Positions 1-11,547 of a stretch of DNA of 64,000 nucleotides are shown here, one piece after another (position 1 is the stretch's first letter; each line of letters opens with the position of its first letter). Location of the stretch: NCBI GenBank assembly GCA_030762935.1, contig CM060887.1:15988501-16052500 (forward strand), written 5' to 3'. The DNA comes from Hymenopus coronatus. Its lineage: Eukaryota; Arthropoda; Insecta; Mantodea; Hymenopodidae. The notes beneath the pieces are model-generated. The model was not told the origin of the DNA. It did no database searches and saw only the letters and a list, made by a program, of their open reading frames with translations. The translations under genes and the position numbers were made by a program.

Positions 1-599
1 CAATAGATCAACTGTAGCCGAGGAGTATAGGTTCTCTAGCCTAATGGATTCACAAAATGTTGAAATGATACTCTTGCCACATGCGCCTTGTCCAATGATA
101 TAATATCAATGATATAAATATTTCCACCAAAAGTCTGCATCTTTAGTGAAATAGCGTGTTAGAATTTCTAAGGATAAAATAAAAGAAGTAAGAAGCGAGA
201 CAAACGCACCTGGCGGAGACACTCGTATTTTCTCCATCTCCATCCTCTGAGGTGCTCAGAATACAAAGTAAGTTAGAGCGGGAAAAGAAAGCGGGTATTG
301 TCCAGAATATTTCAGCTTTAGCCTACTCCTCTACCGGACAGCAATATGGACCTTTTATGGAAAACAAAAGTAGTGGAAACACGCCAATTGTAACAGATGT
401 TAAATACTACCAGTTGAAAAGATAAGGACAAATATGGCCTGGCTTTGTGTACGTGCATGTAATGATCATGGCCAAGGTCAAGCACCACCTGATTGATGAG
501 CGACGGGAGTCAGAGTGAAATATGCCTCCCTCCGTCCAGCTCCTCGCTAGGTCGCTGATCTCCCTCCCTCTCTCACAAGACTACCGCAGAACGCATACA
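1..599. other. Unassigned sequence
   Basis: No ORF, tRNA head or repeat that I can place. A GA/CT-rich stretch around 480-590 is the only compositional feature. Confidence 0.4.
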
Positions 600-1102
600 A
601 ATATATAATGTTGCACAATGTACACTATAACATCTTAAAATATATGTTCAAACACCTGAAAATATAACATAGCACCCTGAAATATATCTTCAAAGTTGTG
701 ATGTACATCTTCAAAACCATGATACATATCTCAAAGTCCGACATGTATCTTCATGACCTCTAATATGTATCTCACAAAACCCTGAAATATGTCTTGAGAA
801 CTCTGAAATACATATTTAAAATAGTAAAATATATCTTCAAAAGCCTGAATTTATTTTAAAAACACCAAAGTATATTTAGAATGAAAATATATCTTCAAAC
901 CCCTGAAACATATTATAGTACCCTGAAATATACATAAAAAGCTGTGAAATATATCTTCAAACCCCTGAAATATATATTTAAAATAGTGAAATATATCTTC
1001 AAAACCATAATGCATATCTTCAATAGCCTGAAATTATTTCAAAAACACTAACACATATCTGTAGAATGAAAATATATCTTGGAAACCCTGAAATATATCT
1101 TC
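600..1102. repeat. Degenerate minisatellite, left part
   Basis: A run of short degenerate units around the core CCTGAAATATATCTTCAAA, with spacing of roughly 20-40 bp. A higher-order unit (about 690-880) recurs at 1983-2180 beyond the inserted Rpt-A copy, sharing CTCAAAGTCCGACAT and neighbouring text. Confidence 0.8.
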
Positions 1103-1970
1103 AAAAAATATGATGTGTTACACTCACATGACTTTCTCTAGCTGCTCTACAAAATTCCTACAAAAGATTATTCTTCTTTGTACACAATGCTAATCAAGAT
1201 AAATGTTAGCAGAATGTTATTACTTAGTTCCTTATAAGTAGAAGGAAATAAGGGAATGCACTATGCTAAAGTGATTGTCAAATGTTTTAAAAGCTATCGT
1301 TATGCGATTGTCATTGCAAATCACTTCTTTGCTTGGCCAGGAGTGTGAGAAAAGTTTAAGTACTTCACAATTGAAACCAATAACAAGGAATATATCGAAA
1401 ACGGTTACCTCCACAACAAAAACGTAAAGGACAAAAACTGTGTTTTGTCATGAGGTACATTTTTTGTGTAGTACTTTTTTTTTTCTATCTATTACGGTTT
1501 AGCAGTTAAGCAAAATTCAGCAAAATTCATCCAGAATAAAGAGATCTTCAGAGGCTATTTCCAAAAAATTCGAGATATACATTTTATTTCGGACATAAAT
1601 AGCTTTAATATACGGGATTTTAATCAAAATCGTTAGAGCCATTTTTAAGAAAATCAAAATTTTCGAATTTTTTTCCATGTAAAGGGTAGTTTGTGGTGGG
1701 GGTATTTTTTTTTAAGTGTCGCATCCTTGGAAGATACTAAACCTAAATACCAAGTTTGGTATTTAAGGGTCTTTTTGTTTTGGGGCTATGCTGATACATA
1801 TACACACACACATACACACACAGACAGACACACAAAAATGCTTTTTTCGGACTCAGGGGACCACAAAACATATATTTCCGGTGAAATCTCGGTATCGAGT
1901 TTTTGGGTGCATTACAATACCTTCTCTATCCCTATGTACATTATACATATGGGGCTAGAGAAAGTAAAAA
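1103..1970 (+). repeat. Rpt-A copy A1, full length, forward
   Basis: Reference copy of the family, about 870 bp. It starts AAAAAATATGATGTG, has the sub-terminal ACTTTCTCTA, a CA-repeat block near 1800, then CTCGGTATCGAG and a degenerate terminal palindrome ending GAGAAAGTAAAAA. It splits the minisatellite. No coding capacity of note. Confidence 0.85.
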
Positions 1971-2270
1971 TGTTACACATCTCAAAGTCCGACATATGTC
2001 TTCATAATACCTAATATATATCTCGCAAAACCCTGAAATTCGTCTTCAACCCAGAAATATATCTTCAGAACCCTGAAATACATATTTAAAATATTGAAAT
2101 ATATTTTCAAAAACATGATACATATCTTCAAATGCTTGAAATTATTTTAAAAACACTAAAACATAGCTTTAGAATTGAAAATATATCTTCAAAACTCTGA
2201 AATATGTTTTCAAACTCCTAAAATACGTCTTCAAATCGCTAAAGTAGATCATAAATTCCCTGAAATATAT
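1971..2270. repeat. Degenerate minisatellite, right part
   Basis: Continuation of the array at 600-1102, with the same CTGAAATATATCTTC-type units. Together they show the Rpt-A copy A1 landed in a pre-existing array. Confidence 0.75.
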
Positions 2271-2475
2271 TATCAAATGTATATCTTTAATTTTCTGGGA
2301 ATAGCGTCTGAAGTCCTCTTTAATCTAGATGACTTTAGCGTAACTGGTAAACCGCAAGATATAGAAAAGATTTACTACACAAAAAATCTCGCTAAAACAC
2401 AAGTTTATGTCAAATACATTTGGGGATAAGCATTTCCGAGTTATTCTTTGTTATTGGTTTCAACTTTCTAATGCA
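2271..2475 (-). repeat. Rpt-A fragment A2 (internal part)
   Basis: Matches the reverse strand of the middle of Rpt-A (TTTTCTGGGAATAG, AACTGGTAAACCG, TCTTTGTTATTGGTTTCAA). Both element ends are missing; no terminal palindrome. Confidence 0.75.
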
Positions 2476-2777
2476 ATGCGAAGTTGGTATTAGTTTTTCT
2501 TTTTTCTAGTGAAGCAATGAAACCAACATTTCAAAGACATGAGAAGCAGAAGACTGAGGGACTTTAACAAACGTTTGGTGCGCAAATTTTTTACTCTCGT
2601 TTTTTATAGAAATACGTTGTTACAAGTGGAGACTAACATTATTATTACTATTATTTTTATTATTATCATTTACAAGAAATCTGCATCCATTCTTCACCAC
2701 CTGTGGGTAGAGATATTGTTAATTTGAACAACAATTATAAATTTCCATTAAATAATAATAATACTACCAACTTACCT

Positions 2778-3269
2778 CAAATTTCTCAGAAATCATACAT
2801 CGTATATTAAAAATATTTTCATGATAAATAATTGTATGTGTTTTCTGGGAATAGCCTCTGAAGACTTCTTTATCTGGAATAACTTTTGCATAACTGGTAA
2901 ATCGTAAATGAGAGACAAAAACTCCCTACACATAAAATGGCATTATAGTACATAAGTTATGTCTTATAGTTTATTATGATAAAGTTAACGATTTCCGAGA
3001 TTCTATTGGATTCAATTTTAAAATACTTAAAATTTTCTCAAATGGGAATTTAACATTTCTGTTTCTTTTGTTTCGCTCCTGATCATGGAAAGAGAACAGC
3101 TTTCAATAATTTGACTTGCGCTTTAGCCTAGCGTATTCTCCTATTCCCCTCCTACTTATAAGTAAATAATAAGGCCACTTTTGATTATGTTTATCATGAG
3201 GTATTTAGAAGAATAAGCTTTTGTAGTTTATTAGAGAACGCCATGTGAAAGGAACACGTCAGAGTTTTT
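2778..3269 (-). repeat. Rpt-A fragment A3 with the CAGA end
   Basis: Reverse-orientation copy lacking the palindromic end. It runs from the ATTTTCTCAAAAATGG-like segment through TTTTCTGGGAATAGCCTC to the terminal GGAACACGTCAGAGTTTTT. Confidence 0.8.
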
Positions 3270-3534
3270 CCTTAGAAAAATTCACCTCAGGCATCACTCT
3301 TTCTGAGTCTTTGTTAGTCTTATTTACTACATGAGAAGTTCAGACTGACTTTGTTATAGAGATACAGCAAAAATTCGTTGTTGTAGAAAAGTTTATTTTA
3401 TGCGTTTTCAATGGAAACCTACACTGTTTGGTGAAGATTTACATACAGTGAAAGTTACTAAAATGAATGCGAATATCATCTTTCGTTAACCCTATTGTTT
3501 AAATACTTTTACCTTACGTTTTCATATGGTAATC

Positions 3535-4381
3535 TTTACTTTCTCTACGCGTACTATGTACATAGTGTATAGAGAAAGTATTGTATTGCACCCAAAAATT
3601 CGATACCGAGATTTCATTGTGTGTGGGCAGCATAGGCTCAAAAACGAAAAGACCGTTAAATACCAAATTTGGTATTTAAGTGTGGTATCTTTCAAGGATG
3701 CGACACAAAGATTTTCAAGAAAATCACCCCACCCCAAACTACCCTTTACATGGAACATTTTTCGAAAATTCTGATTTTCTCAAAAATGGCTCTAACGGTT
3801 TTGATTAAAATACCTTATGTTTAAGTTATTTTTATGAGAAACGAAATGTAAACCTTGAATTTTCTGGGAATAGCCTCTGAAGGCCTATTCATTCTAGATG
3901 ACTTTTATGTAACTGGTAAACCCTAAAAGATACAGTACAAAAATTTACTACACAAAAAAATGTAGATCTTATTAAAACACACAATTTCTGTCATACAGTT
4001 CATTTTATTCTATTTATTTTTTATTTATTAGAGTTGATCGTTTTCGAGATATTTCGGATTATTGGTTTCAATTTTAGCCACTTAAACTTTTCTCAAACGG
4101 AAAGACTTCTTTCTTCTCGGCTTTCGTTTGCTTATTTCTGGAAAGCAAAGAGATTGGAATTTCAACTGTTTCACATAGCGACCGTCTTTTATAAGTCGAG
4201 ATTACCGTTTTAGCCTGTGCTTTTTCTTATTTCCAATCTACTTACAAGGAAGCTAGTAATAAGACTAATTCTACTTATGTTTTTCTTAATTAGCATGATG
4301 AGAACAGATTAATCTTTTGAATAAAAAGTTTGTTTACCGAACAGCTAGAGAACATCGTGTGAGTGGAACACGTTAGCTTTT
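3535..4381 (-). repeat. Rpt-A copy A4, full length, reverse
   Basis: Begins TTTACTTTCTCTACGCGTAC with the palindromic end almost intact (arms at about 3538-3580), followed by CCCAAAAATTCGATACCGAG. It ends with GTGGAACACGTTAGCTTTT. One of the best-preserved copies. Confidence 0.88.
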
Positions 4382-4806
4382 TCCCTTCCACTTACAACGA
4401 AACAAGAAATAAGGACAATTTCTGCTAATGCTTATTTCAATTATCATGAAGTAGATAGAAGAATAAGCTTTTTAACAATAATTAATTGTAGAGATGTAGA
4501 GAAAGTCATGTAATTAGAACACATCAGATTTTTTTTTTCATGGGGTTGACCATTTTTTAGATATTCCTTGGAACTGATTTAAGTTTTAAAATACACTTTT
4601 CACATACGGGCATTTGTCAACGCCTGACAAAAACGACGGATTTCATCCACATGGTAACCACCTTTTAAAAGATTTGACTGTCGAAAGCAAGTAATAGCAC
4701 CATTTCTGCTAATGTTTGTCTAGATTAGCGTGACGTAGATTGCAAGAAAAGTTTGTTTGTGGAACAGCTTGAGAAAGTTATGGGAATGGAACGCATCAGA
4801 TTTTTA
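4382..4806 (-). repeat. Two extra Rpt-A terminal fragments (A5, A6) in tandem
   Basis: 4382-4539 and 4541-4806 each repeat only the CAGA-end portion of Rpt-A: CTTACAACGAAACAAG... and GACCATTTTTTAGATATTCC..., each closing with CATCAGATTTTT. They follow A4 directly in the same orientation. Confidence 0.8.
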
Positions 4807-5419
4807 TGATTATGGCGCTTTTCAGTTATTCCTTTGTCGTCTCGGACGCGTAGAGGATTCAAATACATATCTACTTCTGCTCTTCCTCATTGGTCCGTGA
4901 AGACAAGCTGTAAACGGTCGCTCTTTTCTTGCCGTGTTCCAGTCGTTAATTTTCACGTCTTGTACGGGACACTGTAATTGGCTTACCGGTTATTTCCAAG
5001 AAAACCTTTTAATGTTCATTCCGAGCTTAATATATGACAAGGTAACTGCTGCAAGTTCGGTTCATTCTGCGAGATTAAACACAAACCTCATGAAAATATG
5101 TGCGTGTACTTGCTGTGCTAATTAGATATAATATATATAGGTATATCAAGTCAAAAGTTTCCGTTCGTGATTAGACGCACCTAATTATTCTGACGATTTG
5201 ATAGAGCATCACCATTAATGTTTAGAATCTCTATAGCTCTTAAATTCAGAGGTCTCGGATTCATTTCCCTGCTTGAAGGGACTATTATGTCCTACGTTGT
5301 GGTGTAGTGTACTAAATCATTTGTACTCTAGTTCGCGGCCACGGAAAGCACCCCCCCCCCCTTTTCTAAATAAAATACAGATCCTTTTGTTCTTCTATTT
5401 GATTGCCGTTTTTTATTTT
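4807..5419. other. Unassigned AT-rich sequence
   Basis: No recognisable gene or repeat. A C10-12 homopolymer lies at about 5350. Confidence 0.35.
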
Positions 5420-5562
5420 TGCTTCTAATACACACACACACACATACGCCTTTACAAACACACAAACACCAATGCGCAAGACGATCCCCTGCGCCACGAA
5501 GCACCAAAGCGAGGCACTTTAGCGAGCGTAGCCATGGAGACCGGCTAGGTTCAATCTCACCC
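5420..5562 (-). repeat. SINE-2 copy with CA microsatellite
   Basis: Minus-strand tRNA-like head (GGTCTCCATGGCTACGCTCGC, ...GGGGATCGTC) followed by the body GTTTGTAAAGGCGTATG and a (CA)n run near 5430-5450. Related to the copies at 15420 and 27880. The B box is degenerate. Confidence 0.65.
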
Positions 5563-5933
5563 ACGGGGTGCTGATTTTAAACCCTGGATATACAGGTTCT
5601 ACCAAAAGTTTAAGGACCATTGGTAATTTTAAAACTGTATTCTAGGATCTTGTTCCATTATGTATTATTATACATTAAAATTGATTGCTTCAAAACAAAT
5701 ATCTGTTAATTTTAATACGTACTTGTTTTGGCTTTGAAATTCACTTTTACGCTACACTCTTACACAACAATGTCATTCAAGGTTCTCATAATGCCTCTCG
5801 AAGTTCTTGTCAGTGCCACACATATTTTACTTATCTTCAATTGAATTATAATATCTCTATATGACATACCACACTTTTGCACAACAGTTACTTGCCATTT
5901 TATATCCTGTTTCAAATCCCCCCTCCATTTTAC

Positions 5934-6395
5934 TTAATCCTTAATTGCATGGTGTTGCACTTAAGCAACAAAGATGATTATTCAAAGCTTTTAGTATTTT
6001 AGTGCACTTTTTCTAATTTCGTATTACACTAACCTTCAGTAATAAAATTAGACTAACTGCAGCTATTAATTTTTTTGTAAAATTATTAATATTTTTGCAA
6101 TGAATCTGCAGAATTCTTAATATAAAAAAGCAAAATCCATGCAACTGCAGCCAAATCTAATTCCGTCGGCATTTAAGCGTACTATCACACCGGCTATTTT
6201 ACTTGGACCCTCCCCAACCCTTACCATAGGCACATTTGACTGCAGTCGCGACGAATGTCTTTAATTGGATGGCCAGTCCATTACGTATCGCACTAACGAT
6301 CACGGCTATTCAAGTCGCTTCAGTTGTGGTGCCGTAGAAAGGGATATATATGCAAATTAGAGGAACAACCGCATATGAAATCAATTAAGGATTAA
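5934..6395. mobile_element. Nested MITE with TTAATCCTTAATTG ends
   Basis: The two ends are perfect inverted copies of the 14-mer TTAATCCTTAATTG, so the element may be TTAA-flanked with a 10-bp TCCTTAATTG terminal repeat. A shorter relative occurs at 26680-26925, sharing GGTGTTG, TTAGTATTTTAGTG and ACGGCTATTCAAGTCGCTTC. That second copy confirms an interspersed family. Confidence 0.7.
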
Positions 6396-6610
6396 CAAAC
6401 TCTTTTCGCATCAGGACAAAATATAAGATGCAACAAGCTGAATGTCTTGGCATCATAACAAGGTCAACAGCACCATTTAATGGTGCGATCATCAGTATGC
6501 ACAATACACTATTAGCAGACACCTCTCCAATTTTTACTATGTGGTTTGTTTGTTTTTGTTGTTTTTTTATGTTAAGCTTATTGTTCTTTAACCTGTTTGG
6601 TCATATCCGA

Positions 6611-6812
6611 CGATGAATGAAATCGGTTGAATGATACGTAAATTATCTCGGTGTCCACGGAGCTTTAAGTTACTCGACATTCGTCTTTGAAGTATACGGG
6701 AAAACTCCGAAAAAAGCCTTATCCAGGTGACTCACCTAAGCGATATTCGAACTCGCGGCCTGTTGAATGTGAGGCAAACACGCTACCCTTACACTATCGA
6801 GGCGGTTTTTTT
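6611..6812 (-). repeat. SINE-5 copy, tRNA-derived
   Basis: Minus-strand head CCTCGATAGTGTAAGGGTAG (A-box-like) and GAGTTCGAATA (B box), followed by a tail with TTCGGAGTTTTCCCGTATAC. The long body and imperfect tRNA fold argue for a SINE, not a working tRNA gene. Confidence 0.6.
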
Positions 6813-7454
6813 TGTTTTTTTTTTTCGTTTCATTTATATAGCCCCTTTTATCTACTCTGACCACATCGGGAGCTTTTAACTTGTGAAGCAATTCTATATT
6901 AACTGTAGGTTATTATCATTTTATATCATTAAACGCACACACATTCACTCACATTCATATGCGGTTTTATCCATGGCCAAATTTTGCTAGTTTCAGACTT
7001 TTTTCAGACTGATATAAGACTGATTTCCTTTAAAGTAATAAACATAATATCAATTCTTGATAAACCAGTACACCATTATAATATGTTTATAAATGTCGCT
7101 TATGGTTATGCATTTCTCTTCAGAAAAAAAAATTGTATTAATATCCCATATATTTAGATACCCAGATGTCAACAAAGATTTAAAAAAGAGAATATTTTTC
7201 TCAGTTATATAAGAAGTACAAAAATACCGTACCTCATGCAAAAATAATGGCTTTTAATAATTGATTTGTATTTTCTGTAAGCTAATTCTTCTGACGAAAA
7301 ATAAGGCTGCTAGACAATATATGTAGTTTAAGGACAAAATGCATTTCGTTGAAAAACGCAGCCGTCCCTAAGCTTTTGGTAGGTACTGTAGGACTTGTGC
7401 CCACTCGGCATCATGATAAAACTGTGGAGACGCGATAGGCAGCGATTCTGGTAT

Positions 7455-7695
7455 TTTTTGGTAGTGTTTAACGCCCGCTTTAACTACTTATGGCACCGCA
7501 GGCGGTGACACTGATACATGAATGAAGATGGAGCACCGGTGGAATGCGATGGAGGGGGGAACCGGAGTACCCGGAGAAAACCCGCCCCAGCGCCGCTTTG
7601 TCCACCACAAATCTCACATGCGGTTGCTTGGGATCGAATCCCGGCCGTCTAGGTGAGAGGCGAGCGGTCTAACCTCTCAGTCTAGTGAGCCAACT
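7455..7695 (-). repeat. SINE-3 copy
   Basis: Minus-strand tRNA-like head with GGGATTCGATCCC-like B box, then GTGGTGGACAAAGCGGC and GGCGGGTTTTCTCCGGG. It shares the GTGTTTAACGCCCGCTTT tail with the copy at 20314. Confidence 0.75.
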
Positions 7696-7839
7696 TTTTG
7701 AATGGGGGATAAGTTATGCTGACCGCACTACCTCCCCGTACCGGTTGAATCTCTGCTGTGCGTAAGTGGGAGTGAGGCTGGCAGTCCGGTTGTCAGACCT
7801 TGGCCTCTTGAGAACTGTAGTGCCACAGGATCATCATTA

Positions 7840-8215
7840 AAGGACAGTGGCTCAGGTCGCAATATCTATGGCCCAAACTTGGCAGATTCCGGATTCGATC
7901 CCTGGCGACCATACATTCACTGCCTTGCCTTCAAGCGTCGGTGTTCGGTGGCTTGCAGCTGTGCGATAGCTTGCACTCTATAATGGTTTCTTGCTGGTGT
8001 CGTTCTGGGGGCCTCAAGGTCAGGACCTGCCATGGGATCGTTCTTTTGTTCTTTCGCAGTGTCACCGAGGGTGCAGAGACTTGTGGGAGCCGGGCGACGA
8101 AGGATGCGTTCTATCTAGAAACTTTAGGGAACCCGTCCAACTTGGGTCTTCAAAATCCGTATCTGGTGGCGCATCGGGTCTCTCCTCTCATCCCTTCCTC
8201 CCGGTGATCCTGTAA
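7840..8215 (+). repeat. SINE-4-type copy
   Basis: GC-rich insertion with a tRNA-like start (GTGGCTCAGGTCGC ... GGATTCGATCCC) and a body ending in CTCATCCCTTCCTCCCGG. Two long overlapping ORFs in it are chance products of GC-rich repeat sequence. Confidence 0.6.
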
Positions 8216-8664
8216 ATCGCAAAGGCTCATAATGGCTTGCGTGTTGTGTTGTGCAGTGTCCCATTGACTGGCACAATGAATGGGACCCATCCACGATAGT
8301 CCTAATGCTATCCTTTAATTAGAAGTAGTGTTCTTATAATTTGAAAATATGAATGACACTATGAGTATAGTATATGTATAAGAGAAAATGAGAGATATTT
8401 AAAGTTAAGGGACAATGGGACTGAGATTTTGGATGAAACTAACAAAACTTTCGAGTTTAATAACACATAAATATTCTACAGATACATATGAACAATTTTG
8501 ACCAAAAATGTTTATGGTCCGCCATTTTTAAAAGCCCAAAGTCATGTTTTAATCACCCATTCGCTCTCTTTTATTTTATATTATTGCACTATACAGTTTA
8601 TTTCTTAAACTTCAGTTTTGCTCTGATTTATATACAAATAAAAATTCATTTAACAGTTCCTGTC
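8216..8664. other. Unassigned sequence
   Basis: No gene or named repeat recognised. Confidence 0.35.
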
Positions 8665-9045
8665 TCTCGATGACGTTTCAATAGTCATTTCATTCATTCT
8701 TCATCTCATTGGTTTTATTCAGCGTTGAAAATGTCGGTGATGGTGCTGGGCGCAGCGTGGCAGGGAAAAGGGATGCTCAAAGTGACTATCTCCGTTACCT
8801 CGACTTCGGCTGGTTGCCGGGATTAGGACTGCTCCTGGCTGGGGCGTTGGACCCTACATGGGGCGGGCGCCCCGGTCTGCCTGTCCGATTATCGCTATCC
8901 GCTTCAATGTGTTGCTGTGCCGTCGCTCCTGGTTCCAGCAGCCCGGTGAGTCTCTCACCTCATCCCTCCCGGAGGCCCCCTTGTGGGAGCAAAGGTATAA
9001 TCTCAAGTTCGGTGCCAGGTCCCCACCGTCAGTATCCTATACTAT
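8665..9045 (+). repeat. SINE-4 copy
   Basis: Shares with the minus-strand copy at 22225-22850 the blocks TGTCGGTGATGGTGCTGGGC, GACTATCTCCGTTACC, GGTTGCCGGGATTAGGACTG and CACCTCATCCCTCCCGG. The tRNA head is absent (5' truncated). Confidence 0.7.
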
Positions 9046-9213
9046 AAGAAATAGTGAAGGCGTGGATTAAAAAAATCTGTTGTGTTTCATTCACATGATT
9101 TTCTCTACTTCTTCTGCAAACAAACTATTCTTACAAAAGCCTATTCTTCTATCTACATCATGCTATCAAGATAAACATTAGCAGAAATGTTATTACTTGC
9201 TTCTCTGTAAGTA

Positions 9214-9920
9214 CAGTAAGTATGCTACAAAATTTGGCCGCCAGGCGCACGGTCCATCTCCCGGTCACGTACTGTACACTTAGTTGGTAGTCGTACAGCC
9301 CGTCACCCAGTCACATATGCGCTACGTCAAGTAAAATCTCAAATCACATTAACAATTATCAAAATAAATACAAGATATGCCTTATTACAGGAGATCTTGG
9401 AAATTCTTGGACAGTAGTAACCTTGTGTGGTTTGAGTTCTAAAAGTTTTGTTGCTTTCCATGCTGAAGCTTTCGAAATTTCAGTTTCTTGTGTAAGACGA
9501 CTAAGAGATTTTCAGGTGATCGTTCTAACCTTTCTCCGATTTCGTCTAATTTCTGCTACATAAGCACACGCCTGTTTACATTTCTTTTCCTATCACAAAT
9601 TGATCCGTCTCCCTGAATAAATGTACAAGGAAACGAACGGCCTCTATACTCGGAACACGCACCCATCCCTACAAGATGATGTAAGCACATACGTATCGTA
9701 CATAAACGCTCTTTGTGGTACTGTATACTGCATTTTGAAAGCACTTCAGGCAGAACTAAACACTTCTAAACATTCCTAATGTCATTCACGTGTGAACTGG
9801 ACTAGAACAAAAGTACACACGTGTGACGACAGAACGGATATAGGACGCGCGCGCGCAGGGAAATTCAGTAAAAGTCACATGGGCGTTTCCTGGCGCCCAA
9901 GTCTTGTAACAAGCATACTG
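9214..9920. mobile_element. DNA transposon remnant inside Rpt-A copy A7
   Basis: Imperfect inverted ends: left CAGTAAGTATGCTACAAAAT, right (reverse complement) CAGTATGCTTGTTACAAGAC, both leading into a GCCAGG-containing block. It interrupts an otherwise continuous Rpt-A copy. It carries a minus-strand transposase relic (9384-9575). Confidence 0.65.
9384..9575 (-). pseudogene. Tc1/mariner-type transposase relic, helix-turn-helix region
   Basis: Minus-strand reading gives LDEIGERLERSPEK, a one-base loss, then SLSRLTQETEISKASAWKAT and KLLELKPHKVTTVQEF. This is the DNA-binding segment common in insect Tc1/mariner-type transposases. The rest of the protein is absent. The same family is seen at 26224-26640. 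Confidence 0.7.
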
Positions 9921-10512
9921 CAGAAGGAAAATAAGGGAATACACTAAAGCCATAGTCAAATCTTTTAAAAGCTGTTGCTATGCGGTTGTCATTGAAATTT
10001 TGTTCTTTTTTCCATGGTCGGTACTAAGCTTAAATATTTTAAAACTGAAGTCATTAATAGGAAATATCTGGGAAATGGTTAGTTCTACAAACAAAAGACA
10101 GTAGGTGACAAATTGTGTGTTTTAATGATATCTATATCTTTGTGCACACGTTTTGGTTTATCTCTTACGGTTTACCAGTTATGCAAAAGTGTTTCAGAAT
10201 GAAGACATCTAGACTATTCCCAAGTATTTCAGGATATACATTTTGTCATTTAAACTTCCTTAATATATGCAGAGTAATCGAAATCGTTTGTCATTTTTAT
10301 AAAATCAAAAATTTAGGGAAATGATCCCTGTAACAGCAGCTGGAGGGAATTTTCGTGTCGCATCATTGGAAGTTACTTAACTTAAATACCTAGTTTGGTA
10401 TTTAATCGACTTTTTGTTTTAGAGTTATGCTGTGCACAGACACACATACAGACCGGTTACTTTTATTCAAGGGTCCCCAAAACATGCATTTCTGGTGAAA
10501 TCTCGGTATCGA

Positions 10513-10687
10513 GTTTTATTTATGGACGCTCTTTAACTGCTGTGGCTATCAGCGTACCATTCTAAATTTGGCGGGAAAGACCACTTAATTTTGCTCAGAG
10601 GCCTCTCTATCAGGCTTGAGGTTCTTTTGCATGCCGTATATCTACGACACAGGACCAACGGATTTACTTCCCTTCCGAAGGAAGTCA
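10513..10687 (-). repeat. SINE-1 copy, 5' truncated
   Basis: Reverse complement of the SINE-1 body: TTTATGGACGCTCTTTAACT, GAGGCCTCTCTATCAGGCTT, CACAGGACCAACGG, TTCCCTTCCGAAGG. The tRNA head is missing. It ends the Rpt-A copy A7. Confidence 0.85.
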
Positions 10688-10689
10688 TG

Positions 10690-10985
10690 CTAAGGATTTT
10701 TTACCTTCTACTTGCATGGAAGCAAGTAATATGATTATTTCTGCTAATTTTTTCTCGATTAGCATGAAGGTAAGAGAAGCATAAGCTTTTTTACAATAAT
10801 TTGTTGCAGAGATGTAGAGAAAGTCATGTGAATGGAACACATCATATTTTTCTAAAGATGATTTGGGGTTGTTCAGGGGGTCCTAAAGCATGTATTACCC
10901 GTGAAATCTCGGTATTGAATTTTTGAGTGCAATACAATACATTCTCTATACACGATGTACATAATACGTGTAGAGAAAGTAAAAA
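10690..10985. repeat. Opposed Rpt-A end fragments A8 (minus) and A9 (plus)
   Basis: 10690-10853 is the CAGA end in reverse orientation (ends GGAACACATCATATTTTT). 10872-10985 is the palindromic end in forward orientation (TCTCGGTATTGAATTTTTG ... GTAGAGAAAGTAAAAA). The body of the element between them is absent. Confidence 0.8.
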
Positions 10986-11144
10986 TATACAAGCAATCAT
11001 CATCTTAAAGAGCACTGCAAATTCGACGGACTTATTTTGGTTTAGGTTCTGCCCGAAAGACCCACTCAGCCTTGTCTTTACTTTTAACGATCATAACAAT
11101 ACATCCAAGATTCACAAGTAATGATATTCCAAACCAGATTTGAA

Positions 11145-11530
11145 ATGCCGCCTTAAAATTTTTCCAGTTTCTTGCACCAATGGATACATTGTTGATTTTG
11201 ATCTGGAGTCAGTTTATATGGAATCAATAAAGTTTTCTCATGTCTAACTGTTGATATAAAATGTGTTGGGTTTAATCCATACCATTGTCCAATGTCGCCC
11301 GAATATATTCATAAGATATCCATCAATCTTCATCAAGCATTGCTCGAACTACGGCAATATTTTCATCAGTAACAGCAGTTCTTCGGCGTCCTTCACAGAA
11401 TGCATCACTAAGAAAACCCGATCCTTTTTTAATTCACTGTACCAATTATAAATTTCTGCCTTAGATGGGCTTCTTCGCCAAATGCAAGATCTAAGACGAT
11501 CTTCCATTGTTTCGGCATTAATTTATGATT
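11145..11530 (-). pseudogene. Mariner transposase relic (SETMAR-like N-terminal half)
   Basis: Minus strand, frame-shifted. AEIYNWYSELKKG is followed by RRRTAVTDENIAVVRAML and DRWISYEYIRATL, then a degenerate end reaching IGARNW. This is the order W-Y-x-E-F-K, GRP-x-TAV, EN-I, V-R-x-M found in insect mariner transposases. Several frameshifts and stops; not functional. A second relic of the same kind lies at 47310-47700. Confidence 0.75.
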
Positions 11531-11547
11531 TAAAGTTGTACAAAATC

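Larger units (their letters stand above)
5591..7390. mobile_element. Tc1/mariner-like non-autonomous element with TA target sites
   Basis: Inverted ends: left CAGGTTCTACCAAAAGTTTA at 5593, right (reverse complement from 7388) CAGTACCTACCAAAAGCTTA, with TA on both sides (5591-5592, 7389-7390). The CTACCAAAAG-type end is typical of Tc1-like elements. I find no transposase inside; the interior instead holds a nested MITE (5934-6395) and a SINE (6611-6812). Length 1796 bp without the TAs. Confidence 0.7.
9068..10512 (+). repeat. Rpt-A copy A7, forward, interrupted
   Basis: Begins AAAAAAATCTGTTGTGTTTC and continues to TCTCGGTATCGAG near 10510. It is split by a DNA transposon (9214-9920) between GTAAGTA and GAAGGAAAATAAGGG. 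It stops at a minus-strand SINE (10513-10687). The palindromic end is lost. Confidence 0.82.

Noticed and set aside
600..1102. CRISPR-like regular repeats
   Set aside because: Units are degenerate, spacing is irregular, and there are no unique spacers; the genome is eukaryotic.
8709..9047. 112-codon plus-strand ORF, proline- and serine-rich
   Set aside because: Lies entirely within a GC-rich SINE-4 copy; the related copies do not keep the frame.
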